From: UBA2970 sp965221075
Lineage (GTDB): Bacteria > Verrucomicrobiota > Verrucomicrobiia > Limisphaerales > AAA164-E04
Assembly (NCBI GenBank): GCA_965221075.1
Contig: OZ244865.1
Span: 3,250,899-3,314,898 of the forward strand
Length of the DNA stretch: 64,000 nucleotides
Reading direction: 5' to 3'
Positions within the stretch are counted from its first letter, which is position 1; each line of letters starts with the position of its first letter. A model generated the notes under the pieces. It saw only the letters and a program-made list of their open reading frames with translations. It did not search any database and had not been told where the DNA came from. The position numbers were made by a program, and so were the translations under genes. Shown here one piece after another: positions 28,101-37,837 of this stretch.

Positions 28101-29423
28101 ATGGTGGTGGTCATCGTCGACGATATGGGCTGGGGCTACCTCTCCTGCTTCGGAAGCCGCGAGGGCTCCACCCCGAACATCGACCGGCTGGCCGCCGAGG
28201 GGATCCGCTTTTGCCAGTTCTACGTGAACTCCCCCATCTGCTCCCCCTCGCGCACCGCCCTGTCCACCGGACAGCACCCCCAGCGCTGGAACATCCACTC
28301 CTACCTGGGCAGCCGGGACCTAAACCGCAGGCGGGGCAACGCCCAGTGGCTGGCTCCCTCCGCCCCCATGCTGGCCCGCTCGTTGCAGCAGGCGGGCTAC
28401 ACCACCGGGCACTTCGGGAAGTGGCACATGGGAGGCCAGCGCGACGTGGACGACGCCCCGGAGATCGCCGCCTACGGCTTCGACGCCTCGCTGACCAACT
28501 TCGAGGGGATGGGACCCAAGCTGCTTCCCCTGACATTGCGCCCCGGCGACCGGGCCCCCAAGCGGATCTGGGAGAAGACCGAGATCCTGGGCGGGGGGCA
28601 CCGCTGGATGCTGCGCAGACACATCACCCAGGGCTTCGTGGACGAGGCCCTGGACTTCATCGCCAGGGCGCGCGACGAGGGGAGGCCCTTCTACGTCAAC
28701 CTCTGGCCCGACGACGTCCACGGCCCCCTGTGGCCCCCGGCGGAGCGGTGGAACGGCGATGTCCGGGAGCGCTACCTGGCGGTCCTGGAAGCCATGGACG
28801 CCCAGCTGGGAGTCCTCTTCGACGCCGTGCGCGGCGACCCAGTACTAGCGCAAAGCACCCTGATCCTGGTGTGCAGCGACAACGGCCCGGCCCGGGGGCA
28901 GGGCCGCGCCGGGTCTTTCCGGGGCTACAAGGCCCAGCTCCACGAGGGAGGGATCCGCTCCCCTCTGGTGGCCTGGGGGCCGGGCCTGGTGGAGGGAGCG
29001 GGAACGGTCAACAAGGAGTCGGTTCTCTCGGCCATGGATCTGGTCCCCACCCTGCTGGAGCTGGCCGGAGCGGACCCGCCCCCCGGCGCGGCCTACGACG
29101 GCGAGGCCCTGGCGGACACCCTGCTGGGCCGGAGCCGGGACTCCCGCCGGGCCCCGCTGTTCTTCCGGCGGCCGCCCGACCGGGACGCCTTCTACGGGAC
29201 GGACGACCTCCCCGACCTGGCCATGCGCCAGGGCCCCTGGAAGCTGCTCTGCGAGTACGACGGCAGCCGGCCCGAGCTCTACCACCTGGGCGAGGATCCG
29301 GGCGAGGCCCGCAGCCTGGCCGACCGGCATCCGTCCCGGGTCCGGGCCATGTACCGGGAGCTGGCGGCCTGGCACCAGGCCATGCCCGCGGACCGGGGAG
29401 CCGAGCTCGCCTCGGACCGCTAG
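28101..29423 (+). CDS. Sulfatase without signal peptide (unit C), probably non-functional as secreted enzyme
   Basis: The frame is open for 440 residues from an ATG that corresponds to the internal Met of SMVVV in the intact copy. It keeps VDDMGWG, CSPSR, FGKWHMGG, CSDNGPARG and HEGGIRSPL. The signal peptide was replaced by hflX-derived sequence, so the protein could not be exported and has no evident ribosome site or promoter. One change next to the metal site is visible (DDMGWGY instead of DDMGWGD). The long intact frame suggests the truncation is fairly recent or that a cytosolic product is tolerated. Treat as a likely decayed copy. Confidence 0.7.
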   Translation: MVVVIVDDMGWGYLSCFGSREGSTPNIDRLAAEGIRFCQFYVNSPICSPSRTALSTGQHPQRWNIHSYLGSRDLNRRRGNAQWLAPSAPMLARSLQQAGYTTGHFGKWHMGGQRDVDDAPEIAAYGFDASLTNFEGMGPKLLPLTLRPGDRAPKRIWEKTEILGGGHRWMLRRHITQGFVDEALDFIARARDEGRPFYVNLWPDDVHGPLWPPAERWNGDVRERYLAVLEAMDAQLGVLFDAVRGDPVLAQSTLILVCSDNGPARGQGRAGSFRGYKAQLHEGGIRSPLVAWGPGLVEGAGTVNKESVLSAMDLVPTLLELAGADPPPGAAYDGEALADTLLGRSRDSRRAPLFFRRPPDRDAFYGTDDLPDLAMRQGPWKLLCEYDGSRPELYHLGEDPGEARSLADRHPSRVRAMYRELAAWHQAMPADRGAELASDR

Positions 29424-29994
29424 CCCACGCACGCCGGAACAGGCCTGGCCGATCGCTTGCGGGCGGTCCTCAAGCGAACCGAGCCCACGCAAGCCCGTTT
29501 CTCGCCAGGAGGGCTCCGCGACTGGCTGCCGCACGAGATCGCGGCGCTGCGAGGCCCTGGACGCCAGCGCCCGAGCGCTGGATACCCGCCATCCTTGACC
29601 GGTCTGGGGTCGCCAGAAACAGCCGCAATTCGGCGATCGAGCGTACATCCCCGAGGCCCGATGCCAGAGAACAAGCTCGATGCCGTTTCCCCTCGGAAAC
29701 TAGGAGTCCCCCACGGGGAACCGGCCGTCTTCTCTTCATGGCCTGTTCCCTTCGATTCCATGCGGATGTCCTCCGAAAGGGCTCCCTGTTTCTCCTCGAC
29801 ATAAGGGAAGCGGCATCCTGCAATCCCATCTGGAGCCGATTGAAAAGGAGACTGAATCCGGAAGTACCGGAAAGAGCCGTTGATCTACGTTTTGCGTCGG
29901 AAGCCTCCCCAGGAACAGCCTTCCCTGGATCGATCCCGGCGCACATCGAAGGCATGCCACCCCAGTGACGCAACCAGCAGCCCCAGCAGAAACC
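29424..29994. other. Conserved spacer between sulfatase and PPC gene, unit C
   Basis: Nearly identical to the unit A spacer and clearly different from units B and D. It contains the same 76-codon frame ending in the GTGA overlap at 29965. No gene called. Confidence 0.5.
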
Positions 29995-32900
29995 ATGAAA
30001 CCGCAGCAAGTGAAAACAACGCACGTCCCTGCCCAGGATTCCGAAAGCGAATGCAGGAATCCCGGCCTTCTCCGCCTTCTGCTCCTGAAGATTCTCCTGA
30101 TGGCGGGAGTCTGCGTCAACGCAGGGAGCTTCCTGATCGGAGCCGTGGCGCAAACCGCCCTTCGGGCAAGGAGGAGCCTTGGGGCTCCGGTTCCGGCGTT
30201 CGCTTCCCGAAACCTGCGCCATACGATTCCTGCCCTCTGCGCCTGCGCATGCAGCCTGGCTACGGCAGCAGCGGACGATTGCGAGGACCTGGCACTGGTT
30301 GAACCGTCCATGCTCAAGGCAAACGAACTGAACTACCGCAAGACCGGCTTGTACCGCGGCATTTCTCCAGCCACTGTCACCAACTACAGCATCTACCAGA
30401 TCGACACCTCGAAGATTACATACAAGACCGGCACATTGCATGTGTATTCGGAAGAATTCAGCGAGTACTTTACAAGCAACTACGGAGCGGTGGACACCTA
30501 CGGCGTTCTGCTCGACTCGCAAGGATGCGAGCTGGCCAGGAACAGCGACAGCGGGGAGGACGACCATTTCCGCCTGTCGCACGACTACGATCCCGGCGAA
30601 ACGTACTATATCAAGATCGGATTGGAAAGAACGCCCCAGAATTCCGCACTCTTCAAGCTGCATGCCTATGTGAGCAGCGATACCGACTATGAGCAGATAG
30701 GCCTGATCCACGTTGATGGCGGCGAGTCCATCGACAAGCCAGGCGAAGAGAATCTATATCGCATCGACGTTCCCAAGCCGGGTATTCTGCATGTGATCAC
30801 AGGGGGCTTTTCGGATACATATGGCTCTCTGTACCAAGGCGACAAGTACGGAAGGTTCTACGAAAGCGAGGACAGCCTGCTATGCGAGAACGACGATGTG
30901 ATAGATCTGATGTACGACAGCAGCAATACAGTTCTGAACCACTTCAACTGCTATTTAAAAAGATACGTGGAGCCTGGCACATACTATGTCAAGATCAGGC
31001 TCTATTCTCCCAAGGAGACAGGCAGCTATATTATTTCAACCATTTTCGAAGAGTTAGATCTAGGCGCCTCCAGCGTAATTAGCGCCAATGGACTGCATGC
31101 GGATTCGTTCGACAAGGCAGGAGCCTACAGCAACCACAAAGCATACCGGATCGATATCCAACAGACGGGGACCCTGTCCGTGAAGCTTTCCGGCGATGCG
31201 GAAACTCGAAGGTATCTTCTGGATTCCGCAGGAAACGTGCTTGAATCGAACGACGACATCGAACCGGAAAGCGGAAGGCGGATCGTTCAGGAAGTCCATC
31301 AAGGACGCTACTATCTTGTCATGCACCACTCGATGCTGGATGGAACAGGCGGCTACGGAGTTGCCACTTCCTTCGCCAGCCCTGTCAGCTACACCACAGT
31401 CCCCTACGATCTGTCGCTCGATCCCGACAGCAGCCATCTAGCTTCCATTGAAAATGCAGGCGACTACAGCATATACAGGATGACCGTCACCAACCAGGGA
31501 ACCTTGACCGTGTACACTACCGGCAGCATGGACACATTCGGCCAGTTGCTGGATCACTCGGGCAAGGAGCTGGAATCCAGCGACGACGCAATCGCCGGCT
31601 TCAGCAATTTCTACATCAGCCGGAACGTAGACCCGGGAACCTATTATGTCAAGGTAAGGCACTATTCGGATTCGGGAACGGGAGACTACGAAATAGTCAG
31701 AAGCTCTGTCAATTCGCTCGAGGACATCCATTCGGATCTGGATGGCGATGGACTTTCAAGATACGAGGAAATGCATCTGTTCTCCTACTACCATCTGGAT
31801 CCTCTCAACCCAGACAGCGACGGCAACGGAACATCGGACGGATACGAGGACTTCGACAACGATCGCGTCTCCAACAAGTTCGAGATCAACCGGTACGATT
31901 CCCATCCCCTCGATGCGTACAGCCTGGATCCGAATGGCGAGATTACCGACGCATCCTGGCTGTTTCTGGCTCCCATGGACATTAACAGCGTCTCGTCGCT
32001 GATGAATGCCTGGGACCAGATTCAAGCCATTGATGGTAGAAGCACATCGCTGATCGTGGTATCAAGCGGACAGGAAGAGTCGCTAGTTTCATCCAGCTCA
32101 CGGCAGGCGACTACCCGCTTTGTTGGAACAACAACTGTCAATGGCGAATCGCATCTGAATTTCACGCTCGATGCAGATCAAACCAGTGCGGATCACGACT
32201 TGTACTATCTCTCCAGCCTGTCCATTGGCTTCAATTGGGAAAGAGTAGGCGAAGTCCAGGCCGGCAAGACCAACAGCATTCCGGCAAGCCTGTTTCCAGC
32301 AAACCAGGGGTTCTTCACATCGGGCAGCAAGTGGGATGCGGATGAGGACGGACTGACAGACGGCTTCGAGCTGCTTGTTGCCGGAACAAGTCCTACCAAC
32401 CCAGATTCAGCAGCCGATCTGGACAATGACGGAGTTCCGGAATCCTTCCTTGACTATTCCGACAACTTGATTCGGGACTCTGAGGAAGATTTCGATGCAG
32501 ATGGATTGCCAAACCAATTGGAATACTACGTGCGGACCAATCCTCACAGTTCCGATTCGGATCACGATGGAGTCAGTGATAGTGACGAAGACCATAACAA
32601 AGACTACGACAAAAACGGAATACTGGATTATGATGAATATTATGTTTTCTTAAGCATAGGCAAGCATCTCAAGCTCTCCAAAGGGTACAGCGATCATACC
32701 GTTCTGCTAAATGTGGAAGGAACCGAGGATATCCAGGACATGGATAGCATCGAATTCTATCTTGACAACGAAGGCATGTATCTCACAACTGTGACTGTTA
32801 CAAACCAGCATTTCCTGAAAATAAGATATCAAAGCCTAATACACGACCGGGTCGCCAATATGTTGCTGAACTTAGGTAATATAGCTTGGCACAATGCTAA

Positions 32901-33678
32901 TTATCTTAATATTTTCAACGAACCCCAAAGCCCTTGGAGCTTTGCTAATTATTCGCTGACAAATTATATAAATAATATTGACGCTTTGCCTGCATTTTGG
33001 ACACAGCCTGATCCAAATCTAGTGGTATTGCCAACAATTGACTATTCTGAAATAGGAACAGGGTTTGAGGCTGAGTCTGACACCCAGATTCGTCGTTATT
33101 TGAACTATCTTTTATACGTTACCGACAATGAACTGAGAGAACGCAGGCGTACTGCACTGTCTCTATTGCATACGGGGAATGATATCGGTTTTGAGAAAAC
33201 ACTCGAAAATGTATACTACGAGAGGTTGCTGTTCTACAGACTCAAAGCTTTAAATATGTTTAATACGAACGAACATACTAGATATTATTACAGTTATAAT
33301 GGCCGTGGTTTTTTATTTAGCTATGGCGATACTGTAGCACCTGCGACATGGCCTTCGATTATTGATCTAGCTAAAACTGAAATGATAATATCAAGCGAAG
33401 AGAATGATTATTATAGTTTTGCTAATAGCTACGATTATCCACCAGATCTCCAAGAAGCATTCATTGAATTTGCCAATGATGTAGAATCCGGAAGGAATGC
33501 CCCATATGACGGATATTATCTAATTGGTTCTCCGTTTAACCAGGATGCTCTTCCTCATTATTACAGCCAAAGTGTTTTTCGGTATTATTTGTCGGCAATG
33601 GAAGCAACCATGTACACGCTGGAATCCGGAAAATCAACAAGCTTAGATTTATGGTTATTTTGGCCATTAAACTTCTGA
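29995..33678 (+). CDS. Large secreted PPC-domain / calcium-repeat protein, copy 3
   Basis: 1227 residues with the common two-part leader, PPC repeats and calcium-loop blocks. Copy-specific changes in the constant part include GGFSDTYGSLYQGDKYGRFYESED. The variable region starts near 32560 (AT-rich) and is closest to copy 2 at first (EDHNKDYDKNGILD), then runs separately. It retains LPAFWTQPDPNLVVLPTI, YYERLLFYRLKAL and PPDLQEAFIEFANDVESGR, the last two being close to copy 4. The C-terminal end is hydrophobic/aromatic (LWLFWPLNF), unlike the other copies. No catalytic motif is recognised in the variable part. Confidence 0.85.
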   Translation: MKPQQVKTTHVPAQDSESECRNPGLLRLLLLKILLMAGVCVNAGSFLIGAVAQTALRARRSLGAPVPAFASRNLRHTIPALCACACSLATAAADDCEDLALVEPSMLKANELNYRKTGLYRGISPATVTNYSIYQIDTSKITYKTGTLHVYSEEFSEYFTSNYGAVDTYGVLLDSQGCELARNSDSGEDDHFRLSHDYDPGETYYIKIGLERTPQNSALFKLHAYVSSDTDYEQIGLIHVDGGESIDKPGEENLYRIDVPKPGILHVITGGFSDTYGSLYQGDKYGRFYESEDSLLCENDDVIDLMYDSSNTVLNHFNCYLKRYVEPGTYYVKIRLYSPKETGSYIISTIFEELDLGASSVISANGLHADSFDKAGAYSNHKAYRIDIQQTGTLSVKLSGDAETRRYLLDSAGNVLESNDDIEPESGRRIVQEVHQGRYYLVMHHSMLDGTGGYGVATSFASPVSYTTVPYDLSLDPDSSHLASIENAGDYSIYRMTVTNQGTLTVYTTGSMDTFGQLLDHSGKELESSDDAIAGFSNFYISRNVDPGTYYVKVRHYSDSGTGDYEIVRSSVNSLEDIHSDLDGDGLSRYEEMHLFSYYHLDPLNPDSDGNGTSDGYEDFDNDRVSNKFEINRYDSHPLDAYSLDPNGEITDASWLFLAPMDINSVSSLMNAWDQIQAIDGRSTSLIVVSSGQEESLVSSSSRQATTRFVGTTTVNGESHLNFTLDADQTSADHDLYYLSSLSIGFNWERVGEVQAGKTNSIPASLFPANQGFFTSGSKWDADEDGLTDGFELLVAGTSPTNPDSAADLDNDGVPESFLDYSDNLIRDSEEDFDADGLPNQLEYYVRTNPHSSDSDHDGVSDSDEDHNKDYDKNGILDYDEYYVFLSIGKHLKLSKGYSDHTVLLNVEGTEDIQDMDSIEFYLDNEGMYLTTVTVTNQHFLKIRYQSLIHDRVANMLLNLGNIAWHNANYLNIFNEPQSPWSFANYSLTNYINNIDALPAFWTQPDPNLVVLPTIDYSEIGTGFEAESDTQIRRYLNYLLYVTDNELRERRRTALSLLHTGNDIGFEKTLENVYYERLLFYRLKALNMFNTNEHTRYYYSYNGRGFLFSYGDTVAPATWPSIIDLAKTEMIISSEENDYYSFANSYDYPPDLQEAFIEFANDVESGRNAPYDGYYLIGSPFNQDALPHYYSQSVFRYYLSAMEATMYTLESGKSTSLDLWLFWPLNF

Positions 33679-34149
33679 ATTATTTGTTGCAAACTTTCCA
33701 GGCAGACAGGGGTGGGCCTATCCATGGCAACTCGGGTCCGAAGCTCTGATTGGTAACGCCGTAGGTTTGGAGCCTTTTCCTACATCCAAGTGGTCTCTCT
33801 ACTGCAGGAAGCAGCACCGCCCACTGCAGTAGAGGGCCAGGGCACACGACCTCAGCGGCCAGCTGCAGTGGAAACTGCTGTTTTGAACAACACAGTCATG
33901 CGCGAATGTCTCGGTCATTTAACGGATATATGCCTCAATAATATTGATAGGTTCCGGTACTCCGGTCGCTTCGCTTCTTCCTTACGGCCCGAAGGACTGT
34001 ATGGAGCAGTGAAATGACCCTGGAATACTGAAACAGCCTGAATCGGGACTTTTTTGATTGCGATTGGCATCAAGCGTGCACTGGAAGAATTCGCAGAGTG
34101 CCAGGCCGCAAGCGATTGAGCACCTTATTCCCCATTGGACACTTCGAGC
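33679..34149. other. Intergenic region between PPC copy 3 and alr, with an inverted repeat
   Basis: About 470 bp. An 11-bp perfect inverted repeat CTCTACTGCAG at 33797-33807 and CTGCAGTAGAG at 33824-33834 could form a hairpin with a 16-nt loop. Unit A has similar sequence near 17745 (GATAGGTTCCGGTACT) and unit D a more diverged version at 42040-42200. The last ~90 bp match the region upstream of alr in units A and B and probably hold its promoter. Confidence 0.5.
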
Positions 34150-35253
34150 GTGAAGCGAAGGCCCCTGCTCGCCATCGACCTGGGGGCGCTCCGTGAGCAC
34201 TACCTCCGCCTGCGTCGGATGGCGGCACCCGCCCGGTGCGCCTGCGTGGTCAAGGCCGACTCCTACGGCCTGGGGGCGGGGCGGGCGGCACCGGTTCTGT
34301 GGGAGGCCGGCTGCCGTGACTTCTTCGTGGCCACCCTCGACGAAGGCCTCGCCCTGAGGGGCCTCCTGGGCCCGGGGCCCCGTATCCGGGTACTCAACGG
34401 CATCCCCGGGGGAGCCGCCGAGGAGTTCCTCGAGGGCCGTCTGGATCCGGTCCTCAACCACCTGGGGGAGGTGAGGGAGTGGAGCCGGTGCGCCCAGTGG
34501 GAGGGGAGGCGCCTACCAGCCCTCCTCCACCTCGACACCGGCATGTTGCGGCTGGGACTCCCAGCCCAGGAGCAGCGGATCCTTCGGGAGGATCCCTCCC
34601 TGCTGGAGCCCCTCCGGTTGGCGCTGGCGATGTGCCACCTGGCCCATGGCGCCGATCCCGTCCTTTCCGGGGACCAGAGGCGCGCCTTCGAGGAGGCCCG
34701 CGGGTCCTGGAAGCGCGTACCAGCCAGACTGGCGAACTCCGAGGGGATCCTCCTGGGCAGGGAGTTCCACTACCAGATGGCGCGTCCCGGGATCGCCCTC
34801 TACGGCGGCCTGGCTCCCTTCCAGGAGGTGGCCTCGCTGCAGGCTCAGGTGATCCAGGTGCGCGATGTGCCGGCCGGAGCGGCCGTCGGCTACGATGGGT
34901 CCTGGAAGGCACGAGGGCCCGCCCGCATCGCCACCATCCCGGTGGGCTACGCCGACGGCCTGCTTCGCTCGTGCAGCAGCCGGGCCGCCGCCTGGATCGG
35001 GGGACGCCGGGCACCGGTGGCGGGGCGGATCTCCATGGACCTGGCCACTCTGGACGTCACCGGCATCCCCGGGGTGCGCCCCGGTACGCCCGCCACCCTC
35101 CTGGGGGGGCCTGCCACCCTCCAGGACCTCGCCCGGGCCGCCGGGACCATTCCCTACGAGATCCTCGTCTCGCTGGGTAGAGGACGCTTCACCCGGCGCT
35201 ACCTCCCGCCCGGCGAAGCCTGCGGCAGATCCCCCGGGAGCCGCTCTCCATGA
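34150..35253 (+). CDS. alr: Alanine racemase, intact copy (unit C)
   Basis: 367 residues from the conserved GTG. All key motifs are present: VVKADSYGLG (PLP Lys), HLDTGMLRLG, GYDGSWKARG (catalytic Tyr region), IPVGYADG and GRISMDLATLDVTG. It differs from the unit B protein at a moderate number of positions scattered along the chain (AAPVLWEAGCRD versus AVTALREAGCQD), so the two have diverged under constraint rather than being a fresh duplicate. It overlaps lpxA-3 by 65 nt at the 3' end. Confidence 0.93.
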   Translation: MKRRPLLAIDLGALREHYLRLRRMAAPARCACVVKADSYGLGAGRAAPVLWEAGCRDFFVATLDEGLALRGLLGPGPRIRVLNGIPGGAAEEFLEGRLDPVLNHLGEVREWSRCAQWEGRRLPALLHLDTGMLRLGLPAQEQRILREDPSLLEPLRLALAMCHLAHGADPVLSGDQRRAFEEARGSWKRVPARLANSEGILLGREFHYQMARPGIALYGGLAPFQEVASLQAQVIQVRDVPAGAAVGYDGSWKARGPARIATIPVGYADGLLRSCSSRAAAWIGGRRAPVAGRISMDLATLDVTGIPGVRPGTPATLLGGPATLQDLARAAGTIPYEILVSLGRGRFTRRYLPPGEACGRSPGSRSP

Positions 35254-36004
35254 AGCCGATCAGCTCCCGGCCCGCCGGAGTGGAGGCCGTCCGCGCGGCC
35301 TCCTCCAGGGCTCCGGAGAGGGGGCCGCCCCGCCGGAACAGCAGCCGGTAGAGGCGCTTGATCTCGCTGCGCTCCTCCTCGGGCATGCCGGCCCGACGCA
35401 GTCCCACCAGGTTGAGACCGGCCAGCTCGTTGACATTGCAGGCCGTCAGGAAGGGGGGCAGGTCCTGGCTCATGGCCGCCAGCCCCTGCAGCATGGCCAG
35501 GCGCCCGATGCGCACCCACTGGTGGACGCTGGCGTTGCCTCCGAGCACCGCGCCGTCCCCCACCTCCACATGCCCTCCCAGCAGGACGCCGTTGGCCAGG
35601 ATCACCCCGTCCCCCACCCGGCAGTCGTGCCCCACATGGCTCCCGGCCATGAGCAGGCACCCAGAACCCACCACCGTCTCCCCTTCCCGGGCCGAGGCGT
35701 GGATGGTCGCATGCTCCCGGACGACGTTGCCGTCCCCGATCACCAGGCGGGCCGGACCGCCCCGGTAGCTCCTGTCCTGGGGCGCCCCTCCGACCACGCA
35801 GCCGGGGTGCAGCACGTTGTTCCTTCCGATCCGGGTCTGACCGGCCACGTAGGCGTGGTGCCCGATGCGGCAGCCTTCGCCTATTTCCACCTCCCCCTCG
35901 ATCACCGCGTAGGGGCCGATTCTCACATCCCTCCCCAGCGACACTCCATCGCCCACCAGGGCGGTCGGATGCCGTCCCTCGATGCCGTGGGGAAAGCTGC
36001 TCAC
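35189..36004 (-). CDS. lpxA: UDP-GlcNAc acyltransferase LpxA, intact copy (unit C)
   Basis: 271 residues from a GTG whose last bases overlap the upstream hflX-remnant stop (GTGA). First step of lipid A synthesis: transfer of a hydroxyacyl chain from ACP to UDP-GlcNAc in the cytosol. Hexapeptide-repeat beta-helix features include DVRIGPYAVIEG, GQTRIGRNNVLHPG, APQDRSYRGG, SHVGHDC (the family's essential His), LLGGHVEVGD, ASVHQWVRIG and LNLVGLRRAGM. All His positions known from E. coli LpxA (122, 125, 144, 160) are conserved in this copy. The upstream hflX is only a remnant here, so expression must come from within that remnant or from readthrough. Confidence 0.92.
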   Translation of the reverse strand: MSSFPHGIEGRHPTALVGDGVSLGRDVRIGPYAVIEGEVEIGEGCRIGHHAYVAGQTRIGRNNVLHPGCVVGGAPQDRSYRGGPARLVIGDGNVVREHATIHASAREGETVVGSGCLLMAGSHVGHDCRVGDGVILANGVLLGGHVEVGDGAVLGGNASVHQWVRIGRLAMLQGLAAMSQDLPPFLTACNVNELAGLNLVGLRRAGMPEEERSEIKRLYRLLFRRGGPLSGALEEAARTASTPAGRELIGFMESGSRGICRRLRRAGGSAG

Positions 36005-36747
36005 ATCCGGTCCCCGGCTGCAGCGGATCCGGCCTCCTCCCGGACCCGGCCCGGCTCCCGCGCGGTGAGGCGGGGGCCGGGAGCCTCCGGACCGGCGGCG
36101 AAGCGGACAAACTCGTGGACGCGGTGGGGGGGCACGCGCGCCTCGATCTCGGCATGGGCTCCGGAGTACTCCAGCCGGACCACCTGGCCGACCTGGTGGA
36201 CCCGGGCGATGGACGCTGACTCCTCGATCGGGATGCGCAGTTCCAGGGCCAGGCGCACCGGACGCAGCATGCGGCAGAGGGCGGACCCAATCTCCTCCAT
36301 CCCGGTTCCCTCGGCGGCGCTGGCCTCCACCCAGGGGGAGCGCACGACGCCAGGAAGAGCGGCTCCCCCCTCCAGCCGGTCGATCTTGTTGCAGACCGTC
36401 AGGACCGGCTTGCTTACGGCTCCGATCTCGGCAAGCGCCGACTCCACCGCGCGGAATCTGATGCTCGGCCTCGGGATGGCTGGTGTCGACCACGTGGATC
36501 AGGAGATCCGACTCGACCTCCTCCTCCAGGGTGGCCTTGAAGGCCTCCACCAGGCGGTGGGGAAGCTGGCGGATGAATCCCACGGTGTCGAAGAGGACCA
36601 GCCGCTGGCTGGCGCCCAGGAGCAGATGGCTGATGGCGGGATCGAGGGTGGCAAAGAGGCGGTCCTCGCCGGGAGCCCCCGATCCGGCCAGATGGCGCAG
36701 CAGGGTGGACTTGACGGTGTTGCTGAATCCGATCAGGAAGGCCTGGG
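36001..36747 (-). pseudogene. hflX: hflX C-terminal fragment, unit C
   Basis: Covers the P-loop (FSNTVKST where unit D has YTNAGKST, so the Walker A is mutated), DTVGF and NKID regions and the C-terminal domain. It has at least one frameshift near 36455 and lacks the whole N-terminal half. It ends upstream at the filler sequence. Confidence 0.92.
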
Positions 36748-36810
36748 TCAAAGGCCTTCCCACCACGCAACCAGGCGAACCTGCTGTGGTTCATCTCGCA
36801 ACTGGAGCGC
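36748..36810. other. 63-bp filler DNA at the unit C/unit D junction
   Basis: Sequence between the last hflX-matching base (~36747) and the first sulfatase-matching bases (GCCACCGGG, 36811). It matches neither gene in the other units. On the plus strand it can be read NQANLLWFISQLER, which resembles a piece of some protein-coding sequence from elsewhere, but 63 bp is too short to assign. Confidence 0.7.
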
Positions 36811-37837
36811 GCCACCGGGGCGCTTCGGAATGTGGCACATGGGAGGCCAGCGCGACGTGGCCGACGCCCCCGAGATCGCCGCCTACGGCTTCGACGCCTC
36901 GCTGACCAATTTCGAGGGGATGGGCCCCAAGCTGCTCCCCCTAACAATCCTCCCTGGCGACCAGGCCCCCAAGCGGATCTGGGAGAAGGCGGAGATCCTG
37001 GGCGAGGGACACCGGTGGATGCTGCGCAGCCACATCACCCAGGGCTTCGCGGACGAGGCCCTGGACTTCATCGCCAGGGCGCGCGACGAGGGGAGGCACT
37101 TCTACGTCAACCTCTGGCCCGACGACGTCCACGGCCCTCTGTGGAACCCGGCGGAGCGGTGGAGCGGCGATGTCCGGGAGCGCTACCTGGCGGTCCTGGA
37201 GGCCACGGACGCCCAGCTGGGGGTCCTCTTCGACGCCGTGCGCGGCAACCCCGAGCTGGCGGAAAGCACCCTGATCCTGGTGTGCAGCGACAACGGCCCG
37301 GCCCGGGGGCAGGGCCGCGCCGGGCCCTTCCGGGGCTACAAGGCCCAGCTCCACGAGGGAGGGATTCGCTCCCCCCTGGTGGCCTGGGGGTCGGGCCTGG
37401 TGGAGGGAGCGGGCATTGTCAACGGGGAGTCGGTGTTCTCGGCCATGGATCTGGTCCCCACCCTGCTGGAGCTGGCCGGAACGGACCCGCCCCCCGGCGC
37501 GGCCTACGACGGCGAGGCCCTGGCGGACACCCTCCTGGGCCGGAGCCGGGACTCCCGCCGGATCCGGCTTTTCTTCCGGAGGCCGCCCGACCGGGACGCC
37601 TTCTACGGGACGGACGACCTCCCCGACCTGGCCATGCGCCAGGGCCCCTGGAAGCTGCTCTGCTAGTACGACGGCAGCCGGCCCGAGCTCTACCACCTGG
37701 GCGAGGATCCGGGCGAGTCCCGCAGCCTGGCGGACCGGCATCCGGCCCGGGTCCGGGCCATGTACCGGGAACTGGCGGCCTGTCACCAGGCCATGCCCGC
37801 GGACCGGGGGGGGACCGAGCTGGCCTCGGATCGCTAG
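36811..37837 (+). pseudogene. Sulfatase pseudogene, 5'-truncated with nonsense codon, unit D
   Basis: Begins just before the FGKWHMGG block, so signal peptide, metal-binding Asp pair and CSPSR are missing. TAG at 37664-37666 replaces a Glu codon; the frame then continues to the usual TAG at 37835-37837. Confidence 0.92.

Larger units (their letters stand above)
28091..36747 (+). repeat. Tandem segment, unit C
   Basis: Third copy: sulfatase lacking its signal peptide, PPC copy 3, intact alr, intact lpxA and an hflX fragment ending at about 36747, after which comes 63 bp of unrelated filler. This unit has the most complete set of passenger genes after unit D. Confidence 0.9.

Noticed and set aside
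35189..36766. One 525-codon frame joining hflX and lpxA in unit C
   Set aside because: It results from a frameshift in the hflX remnant that happens to put it in frame with lpxA; the lpxA GTG is conserved with unit D, where hflX ends normally.
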